A stretch of DNA of 64,000 nucleotides from Salimicrobium album (GCF_900107115.1 NZ_FNOS01000004.1:1-64000), one strand, 5' to 3'; positions 1 through 9,355 are shown, counted from the stretch's first letter. The notes: generated from the letters alone by a model not told the origin. Numbers and translations are program-made.

Positions 1-335
1 TTCTTCCTCCGCGACACGTAGGTACGTACGCTTCTCTCTGATCCTGCGAAACCATCATCTTTCAACAACTGCCATATACGTTTGGCAGTCCTTCTGTATT
101 TTTTCTTTTTCTTCAAGTCATCCTTCAGCCATTCATCAATCGTCGGCTTTACGGGATCCATGACGGGGGCTGGTTGATTCTTTTCTGTTTTGTCCGAAGG
201 ACGAAATGTTTCCTGGTCTGCGTATTTCTTTACCGTGCGGACGTCCGTATTCGTCCTTCTGGCCACATCCGAGTAGCTGCACCCTTTTTCGTTAACTTCT
301 TTCCTGATATACTTAATGTCAGTCACTTCTAACAT
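1..335 (-). CDS. IS21-family transposase (IstA-like), N-terminal part, truncated by window edge
   Basis: The reverse strand reads openly for 111 codons from an ATG at 335 to the window edge, with AGGAGG 11 bases upstream. The protein begins MLEVTDIKYIRKEVNEKGCS and continues with a helix-turn-helix-like stretch (YSDVARRTNTDVRTVKKYAD) and a Lys/Arg-rich segment. This is the usual N-terminus of IS21-type IstA transposases, whose DDE domain would lie outside the window. The family is recognised by pattern only. Neither the IS terminus nor the partner istB can be seen here, so whether the element is intact is unknown. Confidence 0.72.
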   Translation of the reverse strand, partial: MLEVTDIKYIRKEVNEKGCSYSDVARRTNTDVRTVKKYADQETFRPSDKTEKNQPAPVMDPVKPTIDEWLKDDLKKKKKYRRTAKRIWQLLKDDGFAGSERSVRTYVSRRK

Positions 336-524
336 CTCCTTAATGACCTCCTGTCCTTAAATGGTTGCACAACAGGAAGTCTATGGATTTAAGGGATCGT
401 TAGCAAGTGGCTTTTTTTTACGCTTTTTGCCTTGTTTGGCAACTTACATAGAAGGGCTGCCGAACCTTACATTTTCATACTGCCATAAATATGAGTAACG
501 GTTAGATCTAATTTGTTATTAGAA

Positions 525-553
525 TTGACAGACAATGGAATTTAACATAAGAT
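525..553 (+). promoter_or_regulatory. Sigma-A-type promoter for the AgcS symporter
   Basis: TTGACA at 525-530 and TAAGAT at 548-553 are separated by 17 bases and lie about 100 bases before the symporter start. The rest of the 336-654 gap is AT-rich, with no other recognisable feature apart from a possible IS end near 355-380. Confidence 0.6.
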
Positions 554-654
554 TGAATAAATTTCATTGGACGGATTAGTGATTTCCAGTGTAATTTTTA
601 CATACGAATTGTAAGCGATTAATTAATTAAGAAAACTGACTGGGGAGGGCCAGC

Positions 655-2049
655 ATGGAACAATTCACGGAAATCATCGCAAAAATTACCGAAATCGTAT
701 GGGGCTTACCTATGATCATTCTACTGCTGGGCGGCGGGGTCTTTTTGACATTAAAGCTCGGTTTCTTTCAGTTCAGGCATTTGCCGCATATTCTCGGTGA
801 AACACTTGGAAAGATGTTCAAAAAAAGCGATCATCCAGGCTCGGTGTCTCCTTTCCAGGCGACGACGAGTGCTCTTGCGGCGACGATGGGGGCGGCGAAT
901 ATCGTCGGGGTACCGGTGGCGATTGCTCTCGGGGGGCCGGGATCGATTTTTTGGATGTGGATTGTCGCTCTGATCGGTATGGCTACGAAATATTCGGAAG
1001 TCGTCCTCGGTATCCGGTACCGGGAGACGAACGAGAAGAATGAGTACGTCGGCGGCCCGATGTACTACATACGGAAAGGACTTGGCTGGAAGAAGGTCGC
1101 GTATTTTTTTGCGTTCGCCCTTATGCTCGAAATCATCGCAAGTACGATGGTCCAGGCGAACTCTGTGGCGGAGACGATTAATGGATCATTCGGCATCTCC
1201 TCGCTATGGACCGGGCTCGTCGTTATGCTTCTCGTCGGCATGGTAATTATCGGCGGCATTAAGCTTATCGGAAAAGTGACGGAAAAGCTGATTCCGGTTA
1301 TGATTCTCGCTTACATAGCAGGTGTACTTACAATTCTTATCATCAACATCAGTGAAGTACCGCAGGCTTTTCTACTGATTTTTGAATACGCTTTCCAGCC
1401 GATCTCTGCTGCGGGAGGTTTCCTTGGGGCCGGGGTAGCTGCAGCTATACGCTGGGGGCTGGCACGCGGTCTGTACTCCAACGAAGCAGGGATGGGCACC
1501 GCGCCGATCGCCCACTCGGCTGCGAGAAACGATCACCCGGCCAGACAGGGGTTCTGGGGTGTGTTCGAAGTCATTATGGATACGCTCGTCGTCTGTACGA
1601 TGACCGCCATGGCTGTTCTTACGACGGGGGCCTGGAAGGAAGTTGGGCCGGACAGCGCCGCCGACATGGTACCGACGGCTTTCGCGACGATATTCGGCTC
1701 TTCCCTCGCAGGAAGCATCATCTCTCTTATTCTGTTTTTCTTCGTTATTACTACTGTGCTGATTATCGTCTACTACGGGGAGAAGCAGGCGGAGTTTCTA
1801 TTCGGTCGTAAGTTCTCGCTCTTCATGCGCTACGTCTACCTCGTGGCTATCGTTCTCGGTGCCATAGGCGGGCTGAAATTCATCTGGCAGTTCCTCGATC
1901 TGCTGCTGGCGATGATTGTTATCCCTAATATGATTGCTGTCGTATTTTTAAGTAAGCAGGTGAAGTCGATTACGGACGATTACTTCAGGAACTACTTGCG
2001 CGGCGAAGGCGAAAGTAAGTATAGAGGAAATGGAGAGCATCAGGAGTAA
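655..2049 (+). CDS. Sodium:alanine (amino acid) symporter, AGCS family
   Basis: A 464-residue polytopic membrane protein that would import alanine or a similar small amino acid with Na+. The AGCS family signature is visible: a hydrophobic N-terminus, the segment SALAATMGAANIVGVPVAIA near residue 72-91, the YVGGPMYYI stretch, and the GLYSNEAGMGTAPIAHSAA motif near residue 270. Length matches the family (about 450-480). The start is supported by GGGGAGG just upstream and a good promoter at 525-553. It appears to be a single-gene unit followed by a hairpin. The exact substrate (alanine, glycine or glutamine) cannot be told from sequence. Confidence 0.93.
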   Translation: MEQFTEIIAKITEIVWGLPMIILLLGGGVFLTLKLGFFQFRHLPHILGETLGKMFKKSDHPGSVSPFQATTSALAATMGAANIVGVPVAIALGGPGSIFWMWIVALIGMATKYSEVVLGIRYRETNEKNEYVGGPMYYIRKGLGWKKVAYFFAFALMLEIIASTMVQANSVAETINGSFGISSLWTGLVVMLLVGMVIIGGIKLIGKVTEKLIPVMILAYIAGVLTILIINISEVPQAFLLIFEYAFQPISAAGGFLGAGVAAAIRWGLARGLYSNEAGMGTAPIAHSAARNDHPARQGFWGVFEVIMDTLVVCTMTAMAVLTTGAWKEVGPDSAADMVPTAFATIFGSSLAGSIISLILFFFVITTVLIIVYYGEKQAEFLFGRKFSLFMRYVYLVAIVLGAIGGLKFIWQFLDLLLAMIVIPNMIAVVFLSKQVKSITDDYFRNYLRGEGESKYRGNGEHQE

Positions 2050-2085
2050 GGCAGAGGCGTTACCTTTGCCTTGCTCCCTCTTTTT
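2048..2085 (+). terminator. Probable intrinsic terminator after the symporter
   Basis: AAGGCAGAGG and CCTTTGCCTT form a hairpin with one mismatch, followed a few bases later by CTCTTTTTATTTTT. Confidence 0.6.
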
Positions 2086-2226
2086 ATTTTTCATTGAACA
2101 GACAGTTCCCGACAGGAATTGTTTTTTATTTTGTTGTTTTGTTTTTTATAATGAATTAGAATAGATTATAGAGAATGGAAATTTCATGAGGGTTGCTGAG
2201 AAAAATTCGCTTAAAGGAGAGGGTAT

Positions 2227-3183
2227 ATGTTGGTGAAATTATCGATCATCGTCCCCCACTTCAATTCCTCCGGATCTTTGGAGCGACTTGTTGCCTCTAT
2301 CCCTGCCCGTCATTCAATTGAGATTATTATCGTGGATGATCATAGTGACCCTGCCGAAAAAGCGAAGCTGGAAGTGCTGCGTGATAAGTTTTATAAACAC
2401 CGGCTTCTGTTTCTGTCGAACGGAGCTGGGAAGAAAAGTGCCGGTGCTGCGAGAAACGAAGGTCTTTATCACGCATCAGGTCAGTGGATTCTGTTCGCTG
2501 ATGCAGACGATTACTTTCTGGACGGTTTTTATGAAAAGGTGAGTGCGTTTTTTGAAAGTGAGTACGATATCGTATATTTCACTCCGGTAAGTGTGTATAA
2601 CAATACTGACGACGAGGCGGACAGACATGCGAAGTATGAGGTTCTTGTAAAGAATTACCTGAAGGAAAAGAACCGTACAGCTGAACTGAAATTGAGGTAT
2701 CAGTTCGAGGTTCCGTGGTCGAAGCTGTTCCGTCGTTCGTTAATCATGAAGAATTACATTAAGTTCGACGAAGTCATGCACGCCAACGACGTCCTTTTTT
2801 CCGTAAAGAGCGGTTATTACGCGCGGAAGATTTATGCTTCTGACGAACGGATCTACTGTGCGACGAAAGACAGCGGCAGTTTGACCACTGTCGTAACGGA
2901 GAAATCGTTTGATACCAGGTGCCACGTTTTCCTTAGGGAACATTATTTTCTAAAAGACCACGTATCAAAAGCGGAGTTTGAAATCATCGAACCGAACGGA
3001 CGTTACTACCTGCTGGGGGCACGGCAGTTTGGCATACGAAAAGTGTGGAAAGTGTATCGAGCGTTACGGAAACAGAAAGTGAAAATCCTTACGCGACGTA
3101 TGCTTAACCCGTGGTGGTTCAAAGCCAGGTATAGAAAGGTGAAAAAGGAAGAAGCGGAGTTAGAAAGGTTTATGAATAAATAA
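2227..3183 (+). CDS. Glycosyltransferase family 2 (GT-A fold)
   Basis: 318 residues. The N-terminal catalytic domain begins LSIIVPHFNSSGSLERLVAS and carries the nucleotide-sugar binding EIIIVDDHSD segment and a DADD (DXD-type) metal motif near residue 97-100 (ILFADADDYFLDGF). The C-terminal third is basic and lacks a clear membrane helix. It would transfer a sugar from a nucleotide donor to a cell-envelope or exopolysaccharide acceptor. AAAGGAGAGGG lies 5 bases before the ATG. It stands alone between two terminators, so the pathway cannot be inferred from neighbours. Confidence 0.88.
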   Translation: MLVKLSIIVPHFNSSGSLERLVASIPARHSIEIIIVDDHSDPAEKAKLEVLRDKFYKHRLLFLSNGAGKKSAGAARNEGLYHASGQWILFADADDYFLDGFYEKVSAFFESEYDIVYFTPVSVYNNTDDEADRHAKYEVLVKNYLKEKNRTAELKLRYQFEVPWSKLFRRSLIMKNYIKFDEVMHANDVLFSVKSGYYARKIYASDERIYCATKDSGSLTTVVTEKSFDTRCHVFLREHYFLKDHVSKAEFEIIEPNGRYYLLGARQFGIRKVWKVYRALRKQKVKILTRRMLNPWWFKARYRKVKKEEAELERFMNK

Positions 3184-3220
3184 CGAGAGCGGGGCAGAGG
3201 ATTCTTCTGCTCTTTTTTAT
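3184..3220 (+). terminator. Intrinsic terminator after GT2 gene
   Basis: AGAGC...GCAGA-GGATTC-TTCTGC...CTCT hairpin followed by a run of six T just after the stop codon. Confidence 0.65.
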
Positions 3221-3344
3221 GTTCGGGATTGTAACTGCTGCTAATTGTCGATTTCCATTTTTTACGTTGTTCGCTGAATGAAAAGAATGTAAGATAGGAT
3301 AGGCATTTATAAAATATTCATTGCGTTAAGAGGAGGAATTTTTC

Positions 3345-4139
3345 GTGGATTGGTTGGAAATCATTGTACCTATCGCCAAGAGCATAGCTCTTGCACTTAT
3401 TGTACTGCTTGTGGGACTTGCAGTCATCAGAGTCATAACGAAATTCGTAGCTAAAGGAATAGATCGTTCGAAAATGGACGATACGCTGAAGCCGTTCCTG
3501 ACTTCCATGGCCGGGACGATTCTGAAAATCTTGCTGGTATTGACAGTCGTTCAGATTCTAGGCGTGGATATCACATCTTTCGTCGCTATTATTGCAGCTG
3601 CCGGGTTCGCTATTGGTCTTGCCTTCCAGGGGGCGCTGGCTAACTTCGCCGGCGGTGTGCTGCTGCTTACCCTTCGCCCGATCCGGGTCGGAGACTACGT
3701 GGAAGGTGGCGGCTACAGCGGTACCGTACAGGGGATCAAGATTCTTTATACAGAGCTCGTCACTCCCGACAACAAAGTCATCTTCGTGCCGAACGCTTCG
3801 TTGTCCAACACCGGACTGACGAACTACAACGTCAAGGAAACGAGACGTGTGGACTTTGCGTTCGGAGCAGGATATGAAACGAATGCAGACTACGTGATCC
3901 AGTCTCTTACGGAAATCGTCAGTAAGCATCCTCTCGTGTTTCAGGATCCGGCTCCGTTCGTTAAAATTTCCGAACACGGAGAGAGTGCTGTCGTTTATAC
4001 CGTACGCGTCTGGTCGAAGTCGGAGGACTACTGGACCGTGCACTTCGACGTAATGGAAGACGTGAAGAAATGGTTTGAAAATGATGAACTGTCTATTCCG
4101 TACCCTCAGATGGACGTTAACGTAAGTCAGAAACAATAG
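3345..4139 (+). CDS. MscS-family small-conductance mechanosensitive channel
   Basis: 264 residues starting at a GTG preceded by AGGAGG. The N-terminal 80 residues hold two to three hydrophobic helices. The pore helix follows as an Ala/Gly-rich segment (AAAGFAIGLAFQGALANFAGGVLLL, quoted in parts: AAAGFAIGLAFQGAL near residue 84-98). Then comes the conserved beta domain RPIRVGDYVEGGGYSGTVQ and the FVPNASLSN motif. The length fits the short MscS/YkuT/YnaI-type channels. It would release solutes on hypo-osmotic shock, which fits an osmolyte-accumulating organism. Monocistronic, closed by a strong terminator. Confidence 0.92.
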   Translation: MDWLEIIVPIAKSIALALIVLLVGLAVIRVITKFVAKGIDRSKMDDTLKPFLTSMAGTILKILLVLTVVQILGVDITSFVAIIAAAGFAIGLAFQGALANFAGGVLLLTLRPIRVGDYVEGGGYSGTVQGIKILYTELVTPDNKVIFVPNASLSNTGLTNYNVKETRRVDFAFGAGYETNADYVIQSLTEIVSKHPLVFQDPAPFVKISEHGESAVVYTVRVWSKSEDYWTVHFDVMEDVKKWFENDELSIPYPQMDVNVSQKQ

Positions 4140-4156
4140 GCTGTTACAGCCGAATG

Positions 4157-4190
4157 GAGAGGTGGTGCCGTGGGCACTGCCTCTCTTTTT
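4157..4190 (+). terminator. Strong intrinsic terminator after mscS-like gene
   Basis: GAGAGG-TG-GTGCC-GTG-GGCAC-TG-CCTCTC, a nearly continuous stem, followed by TTTTT. Confidence 0.85.
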
Positions 4191-4289
4191 ATGATTCATT
4201 GAAAAATTATACCAGTTGATGTATTATTACGTTGCATAATAACCGTTTGCAGTGATCGGAATATATTAAAGATAATGGAGAGGGTAATC

Positions 4290-6305
4290 ATGGACAACAG
4301 AGAAAAAACCAGAGACTTGAGAGCGCCGGAGAAGCGCTTCCGTCCTGAACTCGAAGGAGTGCGTGCAGTGGCCGCCCTTCTGGTGGCTATTTATCATATC
4401 TGGTTAGGCTCCGTGTCGGGGGGCGTAGATGTATTCTTTATCGTATCCGGCTATTTGATTACTACTTCGCTTCTATCCCGGATGGTGAAATACGGGCGCA
4501 TTAATTTGGCGGAATATTTATTGGGCCTTGGCAAGCGTCTCTTCCCGGTCGCATACGTAGTCATTATAACGGTCGCCCTGTTGTCCATCGTCATTATGCC
4601 GCTCTCCCAGTGGCCTCAGCTCATTTCGCACATGTTTTCTTCCGCTTTTTATTTCCAGAACTGGCAGCTGGCATTTAATGCGGTCGATTATCTGGCTCAG
4701 AACAATAACTCCAGCCCTTTCCAGCACTTTTGGGCGCTGTCTCTGCAGGGGCAGTTTTACGTAACCTGGCCTTTAGTCATTTTTCTAAGTGTAATGCTGG
4801 CTAAGAAATTGCTGAAGACGCCTGTCAGAAAGACGCTTCTTGGAGTGCTCGCCTTTATATTTATAGCTTCTATGTCCTACTCCATCTATATTACGGAAGT
4901 GAACCAGCCGTGGGCTTATTTCGATACTTTCGCCCGGGCCTGGGAATTCAGTCTCGGCGGAATGCTGGCACTCCTGCTTCCATATCTGCGGTTACCGAAG
5001 AACGTCAGTTTCGGTTTAGGCTGGGCAGGACTTGCGGTCATCTGCCTGACAGGTATTGTCGTACCTGTATCGAGCGTGTTCCCGGGTTACGCTGCACTTT
5101 TACCTATTTCCGGAGTCATCATGGTCATTCTGGCGGCAGAAACCGGGCACGGATTCGGGGTGGAAAAACTCCTCGGCTCCAAGCCTTTCATGTATTTCGG
5201 AGGGATTTCCTACGGGTTTTACCTGTGGCACTATCCGCTTCTGATTTTCTACTACAATTATTTCGGTACGGACACGATTCCAATACAGTGGGGGTTGCTC
5301 ATTCTCGTCATCACTTTCGTGTTATCGGTAGCTTCAGTGAGACTGGTGGAGTCCCCTATCCGTACGATTAATCTGAGAGAAGCGAAAGGGAAAGTCGCTG
5401 CCGTTCTCGTGGCGCTGGTCGTCCCGGTGCTGGCCGTATACTTTTCCTGGGACATCTATGCCTCGCAGGCGAAAGATAATCTGAACGACGATTATAATCA
5501 GCAGGATTACCCGGGGGCTTTGGCGATGGAAGAAGGGGTGGAAGCGCCTGAGGGGGTGGAGCCTATCCTCAATCCTCCCGGTTCGGAAAGCAACCTGCCT
5601 GAATTCTACAGTGACAAAGACTGTTACACCGATCTCGAGGAGGAAGGCGTGAGCCACTGCTCCTACGGTCAGACCGAAAACCCGGACTATACGGTAGCTC
5701 TGGTGGGAGGCTCCCACACAGGCCACTGGTTCCCGGCGCTGAATCGTCTCTCGGACGAATTGAATATGCAGATTGATGTGTACAACAAGGACGGCTGCAG
5801 ATTCACCACCGACGATTTCGGAGGTGCCATGAATGAATCATGCATGGAATGGAACGAAAAAGTGATAGAACCCCTCCTCGAGGACCCGCCGGATATGGTG
5901 TTCGGTACGGCTACCGTGAATAATATGCCGAAGGTGCCGGAAGGGTATATCGAGCAGTGGGAGAAGCTGGACGGCGTTACCGAAGTGTTCGCCATTCGGG
6001 ATAACCCGCGAATGGGGGAGAGAATCCCGGAATGTCTGGAGACGAAATCCGAAGAGGAGTGTTCGATTGAACGGGAAGGCTCCTTGCCGAAGACTCCGCC
6101 GTGGGAAATAACAGAAGGTATTCCGGATAACGTAACGTTTGCCGATCTGTCGGAGTACTTCTGTGACGAGGATACCTGCCACTCCGTAGTAGGTAACGTC
6201 ATCGTTTATCGGGACGTGCACCATATCTCGAACCTTTATTCCTACACGCTGGCCGAACCGTTGAAGAAACCGCTGAGAGAAGCTCTGGAAAATCTGGATG
6301 AATAG
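4290..6305 (+). CDS. Acyltransferase-3 / SGNH membrane O-acetyltransferase (OatA-like)
   Basis: About 671 residues. The N-terminal 380 residues form the multi-helix acyltransferase-3 domain (start RPELEGVRAVAALLVAIYHI, then GGVDVFFIVSGYLI, then GISYGFYLWHYPLLIFYY). The C-terminal part is an extracellular SGNH-hydrolase-like domain with the Ser block ALVGGSHTGHWFPAL and a C-terminal DVHHIS (Asp-x-x-His-type) block. This architecture is that of peptidoglycan or polysaccharide O-acetyltransferases such as OatA. The ATG at 4290 is preferred to the in-frame ATG at 4275 because GGAGAGG at 4277-4283 is correctly spaced only for the later one. The acceptor (peptidoglycan MurNAc or another glycan) is inferred. 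Confidence 0.9.
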   Translation: MDNREKTRDLRAPEKRFRPELEGVRAVAALLVAIYHIWLGSVSGGVDVFFIVSGYLITTSLLSRMVKYGRINLAEYLLGLGKRLFPVAYVVIITVALLSIVIMPLSQWPQLISHMFSSAFYFQNWQLAFNAVDYLAQNNNSSPFQHFWALSLQGQFYVTWPLVIFLSVMLAKKLLKTPVRKTLLGVLAFIFIASMSYSIYITEVNQPWAYFDTFARAWEFSLGGMLALLLPYLRLPKNVSFGLGWAGLAVICLTGIVVPVSSVFPGYAALLPISGVIMVILAAETGHGFGVEKLLGSKPFMYFGGISYGFYLWHYPLLIFYYNYFGTDTIPIQWGLLILVITFVLSVASVRLVESPIRTINLREAKGKVAAVLVALVVPVLAVYFSWDIYASQAKDNLNDDYNQQDYPGALAMEEGVEAPEGVEPILNPPGSESNLPEFYSDKDCYTDLEEEGVSHCSYGQTENPDYTVALVGGSHTGHWFPALNRLSDELNMQIDVYNKDGCRFTTDDFGGAMNESCMEWNEKVIEPLLEDPPDMVFGTATVNNMPKVPEGYIEQWEKLDGVTEVFAIRDNPRMGERIPECLETKSEEECSIEREGSLPKTPPWEITEGIPDNVTFADLSEYFCDEDTCHSVVGNVIVYRDVHHISNLYSYTLAEPLKKPLREALENLDE

Positions 6306-6309
6306 TAAA

Positions 6310-6343
6310 AGAAGCCATAGCCGGCGATGCGGCTATGGCTTCT
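6310..6343. terminator. Bidirectional terminator between convergent genes
   Basis: AGAAGCCATAGCC and GGCTATGGCTTCT form a perfect 13-bp stem between the convergent acyltransferase and the following reverse-strand gene. A-rich and T-rich flanks suit both directions. Confidence 0.85.
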
Positions 6344-6346
6344 CTG

Positions 6347-6907
6347 TTACTGGGCGGATTCGATATACGCCTGTTCTTCCTCTTCGCTCAGGACGCCGGT
6401 CGCTTTGCCGACGTTTCCGCCCTGCATCCTCCATATAATATTGTGGTGTTCATCGACGTTGCTGAAATTCCCGTTACTCCAGGCATTCAGTATATTTTCA
6501 TACTGAGCCCCTTCACTGTATTCATTCCTCTTCACTTTATCGGAGAGCCAATTGATTCGCTCCTCGGTTATACGGTAAAAACCCCACTTCTGTTCGGCCT
6601 GCACTTTCTGGTGGCTCATCTGGTGGATGTAATCCCGGATGGTCGATTCAGGGACAGTGTCAGCTTTCTTCTCATCCCCGAACGGATTCAGTTCCTCCTC
6701 GTCCGAGGATTCCTCGAACTTCTCCTTAGACAGCTCTTCGACTTCTTTCTCCTCTTCCTTTTTCCCCGGTTTCCCGTCTTTGGAATCGGACGGCTCCTCT
6801 TCTTTCGTTTCGGTGTTTTCCGTACCTGTTATGTAAAAGTAACCCCCGGTCCCCGCTCCGGCAAGAAGCAGAATACCAAGCGTCCACAGAATCGTTTTCC
6901 TGACCAT
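6347..6907 (-). CDS. Membrane-anchored hypothetical protein with acidic linker (DUF6241-like)
   Basis: About 186 residues from the ATG at 6907, which has GGAGAGG at proper distance; the upstream ATG at 6937 lacks one. An N-terminal basic-hydrophobic segment (MVRKTILWTLGILLLAGAGT) is a membrane anchor or signal. It is followed by about 60 residues rich in Glu, Lys and Ser (low-complexity linker) and a C-terminal domain of about 95 residues (from TVPESTIRDYIHQMSHQKVQ through GNVGKATGVLSEEE). Similar small proteins are common and uncharacterised in Bacillaceae. No function can be assigned; the linker suggests a domain held off the membrane at the wall. Confidence 0.7.
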   Translation of the reverse strand: MVRKTILWTLGILLLAGAGTGGYFYITGTENTETKEEEPSDSKDGKPGKKEEEKEVEELSKEKFEESSDEEELNPFGDEKKADTVPESTIRDYIHQMSHQKVQAEQKWGFYRITEERINWLSDKVKRNEYSEGAQYENILNAWSNGNFSNVDEHHNIIWRMQGGNVGKATGVLSEEEEQAYIESAQ

Positions 6908-7080
6908 AATAAAACCTCTCCTCTCCTTGCATTCCATCTACATGCTATCGATGATATACTTGGAGTTCAAGAGAGAAAAAATAGGCAGGCCAATTATTTG
7001 TATACGTTTTCGCTACGGGGAGAAGGGTGAGTGTGGTAAGTATAATAAAAGAACGTCTATCCTAATGGAGGAGGTCACTG

Positions 7081-8457
7081 ATGAAGAAACGAGTCCGTAA
7101 TGTAATGTTATCCGCTTTATTTTTGGCAGGGAGTCTGGTAATGACCGAACAGGCATCGGCTGCGAAAGTCGGTCCGGAGGAATGGACGGAGTACCGGATG
7201 AATTCCGAAAACAATCCCGTGTACAACAGCAGTTTCGACGAAGAGATACAGGATGTCATCGAAACGAACAACCAGATACGGTCGACTCCCGTGATTGTCG
7301 GTAACAATGCCTACATAGGAAATCACGAGTCCGGCGATCTTTACTCTTATAATCTGGTCGAGGGTACGATGAACTGGGAAGCAAAAGCTCCGAACTGGGT
7401 ACACTCGGAAATGATTTATGCCGAAGATAATCTGTTCGTAGGTTTCGGAAACCGCTATTTCAAAGAAAATGGAACGAGAGGAACAGAAGACAGTGGGGTT
7501 CTCAGTCTGAATCCCGAAACGGGGGAGACCCGCTGGAAGTTTGAAACCGACGGCGAGGTGATGCCGACACCGGCTTTTCATGACGGGACGGTATACATTG
7601 TAGCCGGAGATCGACACCTGTATGCCGTGGATGCAGAGAGCGGGGAAGAAGAGTGGAACTTAGAACTCGGCCACGTGATGAGTATGTCCTCTCCGACGAT
7701 TGAAGACGGGATGCTGTACGTAGGGGGAGGGGCGCCTACGCCTTACACATTCACAGCCGTCGATCTTGAAAAGGAAGAAATCAGCTGGCAGACGGAATTC
7801 CCGGAAGCTTATGCGGGTCTTGATGACGTACCGCCGGTCATCTATGAAGATTCCGTCATTACAACAGCCCTTGAGGGGGAAGAGGACGACAATCCCACCC
7901 ACATGATCTACGCCATGAATACGGATAACGGAGAGATGAAATGGAAAGACAGCCTTGGCCAGGGGGAAATGGTGAAAAATAATAAGTCGGGAGCCCCGAT
8001 GATTTATGAAGACCAGGTATTCGTCGCGAGTCCGATTACCAAATCCTATTACGCTTACAACGCGGCGGACGGGGAACAGAATTGGAAATACGAGGCGAAC
8101 GTTAGTAAGGCGCCTCCGGTTGCGGAAAACGGGACCGTGTACTTCACAGATAAAGAAGGGTTCGTGTACGCTTTCGATACCGAAACGTATGAGCTGCTCG
8201 GGAGTAAGGAACTCGGAGGAGTCCTGGCCCCCTCCGGCCCGGTACTGATGAACGGAACCCTGATTGTCGGGAGTCAGGACTCGAACGTGTACGCCCTTCC
8301 CACCAGTGACGTCAGAGGTTCCTCGGACGCTTCCTTTTTTTGGACGAGTCCGCTAGGAATAACTCTGTTCGCCGCGACGGCACTGCTCGCCGTGGTGCTT
8401 CTGTTCATATTAAGGAAAAGGACAGTCAGGAAAGATCCCCGGAGAGTAGGGAAGTAG
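7081..8457 (+). CDS. Secreted/membrane-tethered PQQ-like beta-propeller repeat protein
   Basis: 458 residues. It has a cleavable-looking signal peptide (MKKRVRNVMLSALFLAGSLV, cleavage near ASA-AKVG) and then repeated beta-propeller blades of the PQQ_2/BamB type: recurring G-x-x-W or W-x-x-x patterns such as NLVEGTMNWEAKAP, NPETGETRWKFETDG, DAESGEEEWNLEL and NAADGEQNWKYEA. A C-terminal hydrophobic helix (about residues 425-445) followed by RKRTVRK would tether it outside the membrane. The blades are likely a protein-protein scaffold; quinone binding is not implied. A TATAAT lies about 40 bases upstream and AATGGAGGAGG directly before the ATG. Confidence 0.85.
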   Translation: MKKRVRNVMLSALFLAGSLVMTEQASAAKVGPEEWTEYRMNSENNPVYNSSFDEEIQDVIETNNQIRSTPVIVGNNAYIGNHESGDLYSYNLVEGTMNWEAKAPNWVHSEMIYAEDNLFVGFGNRYFKENGTRGTEDSGVLSLNPETGETRWKFETDGEVMPTPAFHDGTVYIVAGDRHLYAVDAESGEEEWNLELGHVMSMSSPTIEDGMLYVGGGAPTPYTFTAVDLEKEEISWQTEFPEAYAGLDDVPPVIYEDSVITTALEGEEDDNPTHMIYAMNTDNGEMKWKDSLGQGEMVKNNKSGAPMIYEDQVFVASPITKSYYAYNAADGEQNWKYEANVSKAPPVAENGTVYFTDKEGFVYAFDTETYELLGSKELGGVLAPSGPVLMNGTLIVGSQDSNVYALPTSDVRGSSDASFFWTSPLGITLFAATALLAVVLLFILRKRTVRKDPRRVGK

Positions 8458-8480
8458 AGGCCCACCGGCGGGGAATCATG

Positions 8481-8486
8481 TATAAT
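8481..8486 (+). promoter_or_regulatory. Candidate -10 element for cysQ
   Basis: ATGTATAAT lies 37 bases before the cysQ start, with no convincing -35 box. It suggests cysQ has its own promoter after the propeller gene. Confidence 0.35.
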
Positions 8487-8522
8487 AAACAATAAATTAT
8501 AGTGAACTAGGGGGAGAAACAT

Positions 8523-9302
8523 ATGGAACAAGCGATTGCAGCTGCTCTTAAGGCAGGTCAGGAAATTATGAAGATTTATGAAAGCGAAGACTTCGATGTC
8601 GAAACGAAAGAGGACGATTCACCGCTCACCCGGGCGGACCGTGCCGCTCATGATATTATCGTGAAGAAACTGGAGGAGGGAAAGGACTCCCTTCCGATTT
8701 TAAGCGAAGAAGGAAGTTCCATTTCCTACGAGGAGCGTAAAGAGTGGGGAGAATTCTGGCTCGTCGATCCGCTGGACGGCACGAAAGAATTTCTGAAGAA
8801 GAACGGGGAATTCACCGTGAACATCGCGCGGATCAAAGACGGAAAACCGGTATTCGGCGTCGTGTATGCTCCGGCCCTTGAGGACCTTTACGTAGCGGTC
8901 GAAGGGAAAGGATCCTTTAAACTCACTTCCGTCCTGCGTCCGGAGTGGGGGAAAAAAGCGACGGTACTGCCGGCTCTCCCTGCAGCAGGAGATACGGCAC
9001 GCATCGTCGCAAGCCGTTCGCACATGTCCGAAGATACGAAGGAGTTCATCGGAGACCTCGAAATGACGTATGACTCTGTGGAAACCGTTTCTGCGGGAAG
9101 TTCACTTAAGTTCTGCCTCGTTGCCGAAGGAGTGGCCGATTATTATCCGCGCTACGCTCCTACAATGGAGTGGGATACGGCAGCCGGTCAGGCAATCGTC
9201 GAGCTTGCCGGCGGTTCCGTCGGTGTCGCCAATTCGATTCATTCGCTCACATACAACAAAGAGGATCTGCATAACCCGTGGTTCCTCGCCACACGAGGAT
9301 AA
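8523..9302 (+). CDS. cysQ: 3'(2'),5'-bisphosphate nucleotidase (CysQ)
   Basis: 259 residues of the inositol-monophosphatase-like fold. It would remove a phosphate from 3'-phosphoadenosine 5'-phosphate, the by-product of sulfate assimilation. The Li+-sensitive phosphatase motifs are in order: TRADRAAHDII, LSEEGSSI (metal-binding Glu), WLVDPLDGTKEFLKKNGEFT (the D-P-L-D-G-T core) and EWDTAAGQAI (C-terminal metal-binding Asp). Length and motif spacing match bacterial CysQ. GGGGGAG precedes the ATG. PAP and similar phosphatases are salt-sensitive enzymes, which may matter in a halotolerant host; this is inference. Confidence 0.92.
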   Translation: MEQAIAAALKAGQEIMKIYESEDFDVETKEDDSPLTRADRAAHDIIVKKLEEGKDSLPILSEEGSSISYEERKEWGEFWLVDPLDGTKEFLKKNGEFTVNIARIKDGKPVFGVVYAPALEDLYVAVEGKGSFKLTSVLRPEWGKKATVLPALPAAGDTARIVASRSHMSEDTKEFIGDLEMTYDSVETVSAGSSLKFCLVAEGVADYYPRYAPTMEWDTAAGQAIVELAGGSVGVANSIHSLTYNKEDLHNPWFLATRG

Positions 9303-9306
9303 GATC

Positions 9307-9337
9307 CGGCACTCCTTTACGGGGTGCCTTTTTTTAC
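9307..9337 (+). terminator. Terminator after cysQ
   Basis: GGCAC...GTGCC short hairpin followed by TTTTTTT, right after the cysQ stop. Confidence 0.7.
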
Positions 9338-9355
9338 GATAAGGGGAGGTCTGTT

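Noticed and set aside
3558-4199. Long reverse-strand open frame (213 codons) opposite the mechanosensitive channel gene
   Set aside because: It is fully antisense to a clear MscS gene, has no ribosome site, and its translation matches no family; it is a shadow frame.
6335-7030. 231-codon forward frame opposite the membrane-anchored hypothetical gene
   Set aside because: No ribosome site, Phe/Leu-rich translation typical of the antisense of Glu/Lys-rich coding sequence; the reverse-strand gene has a proper start and signal.
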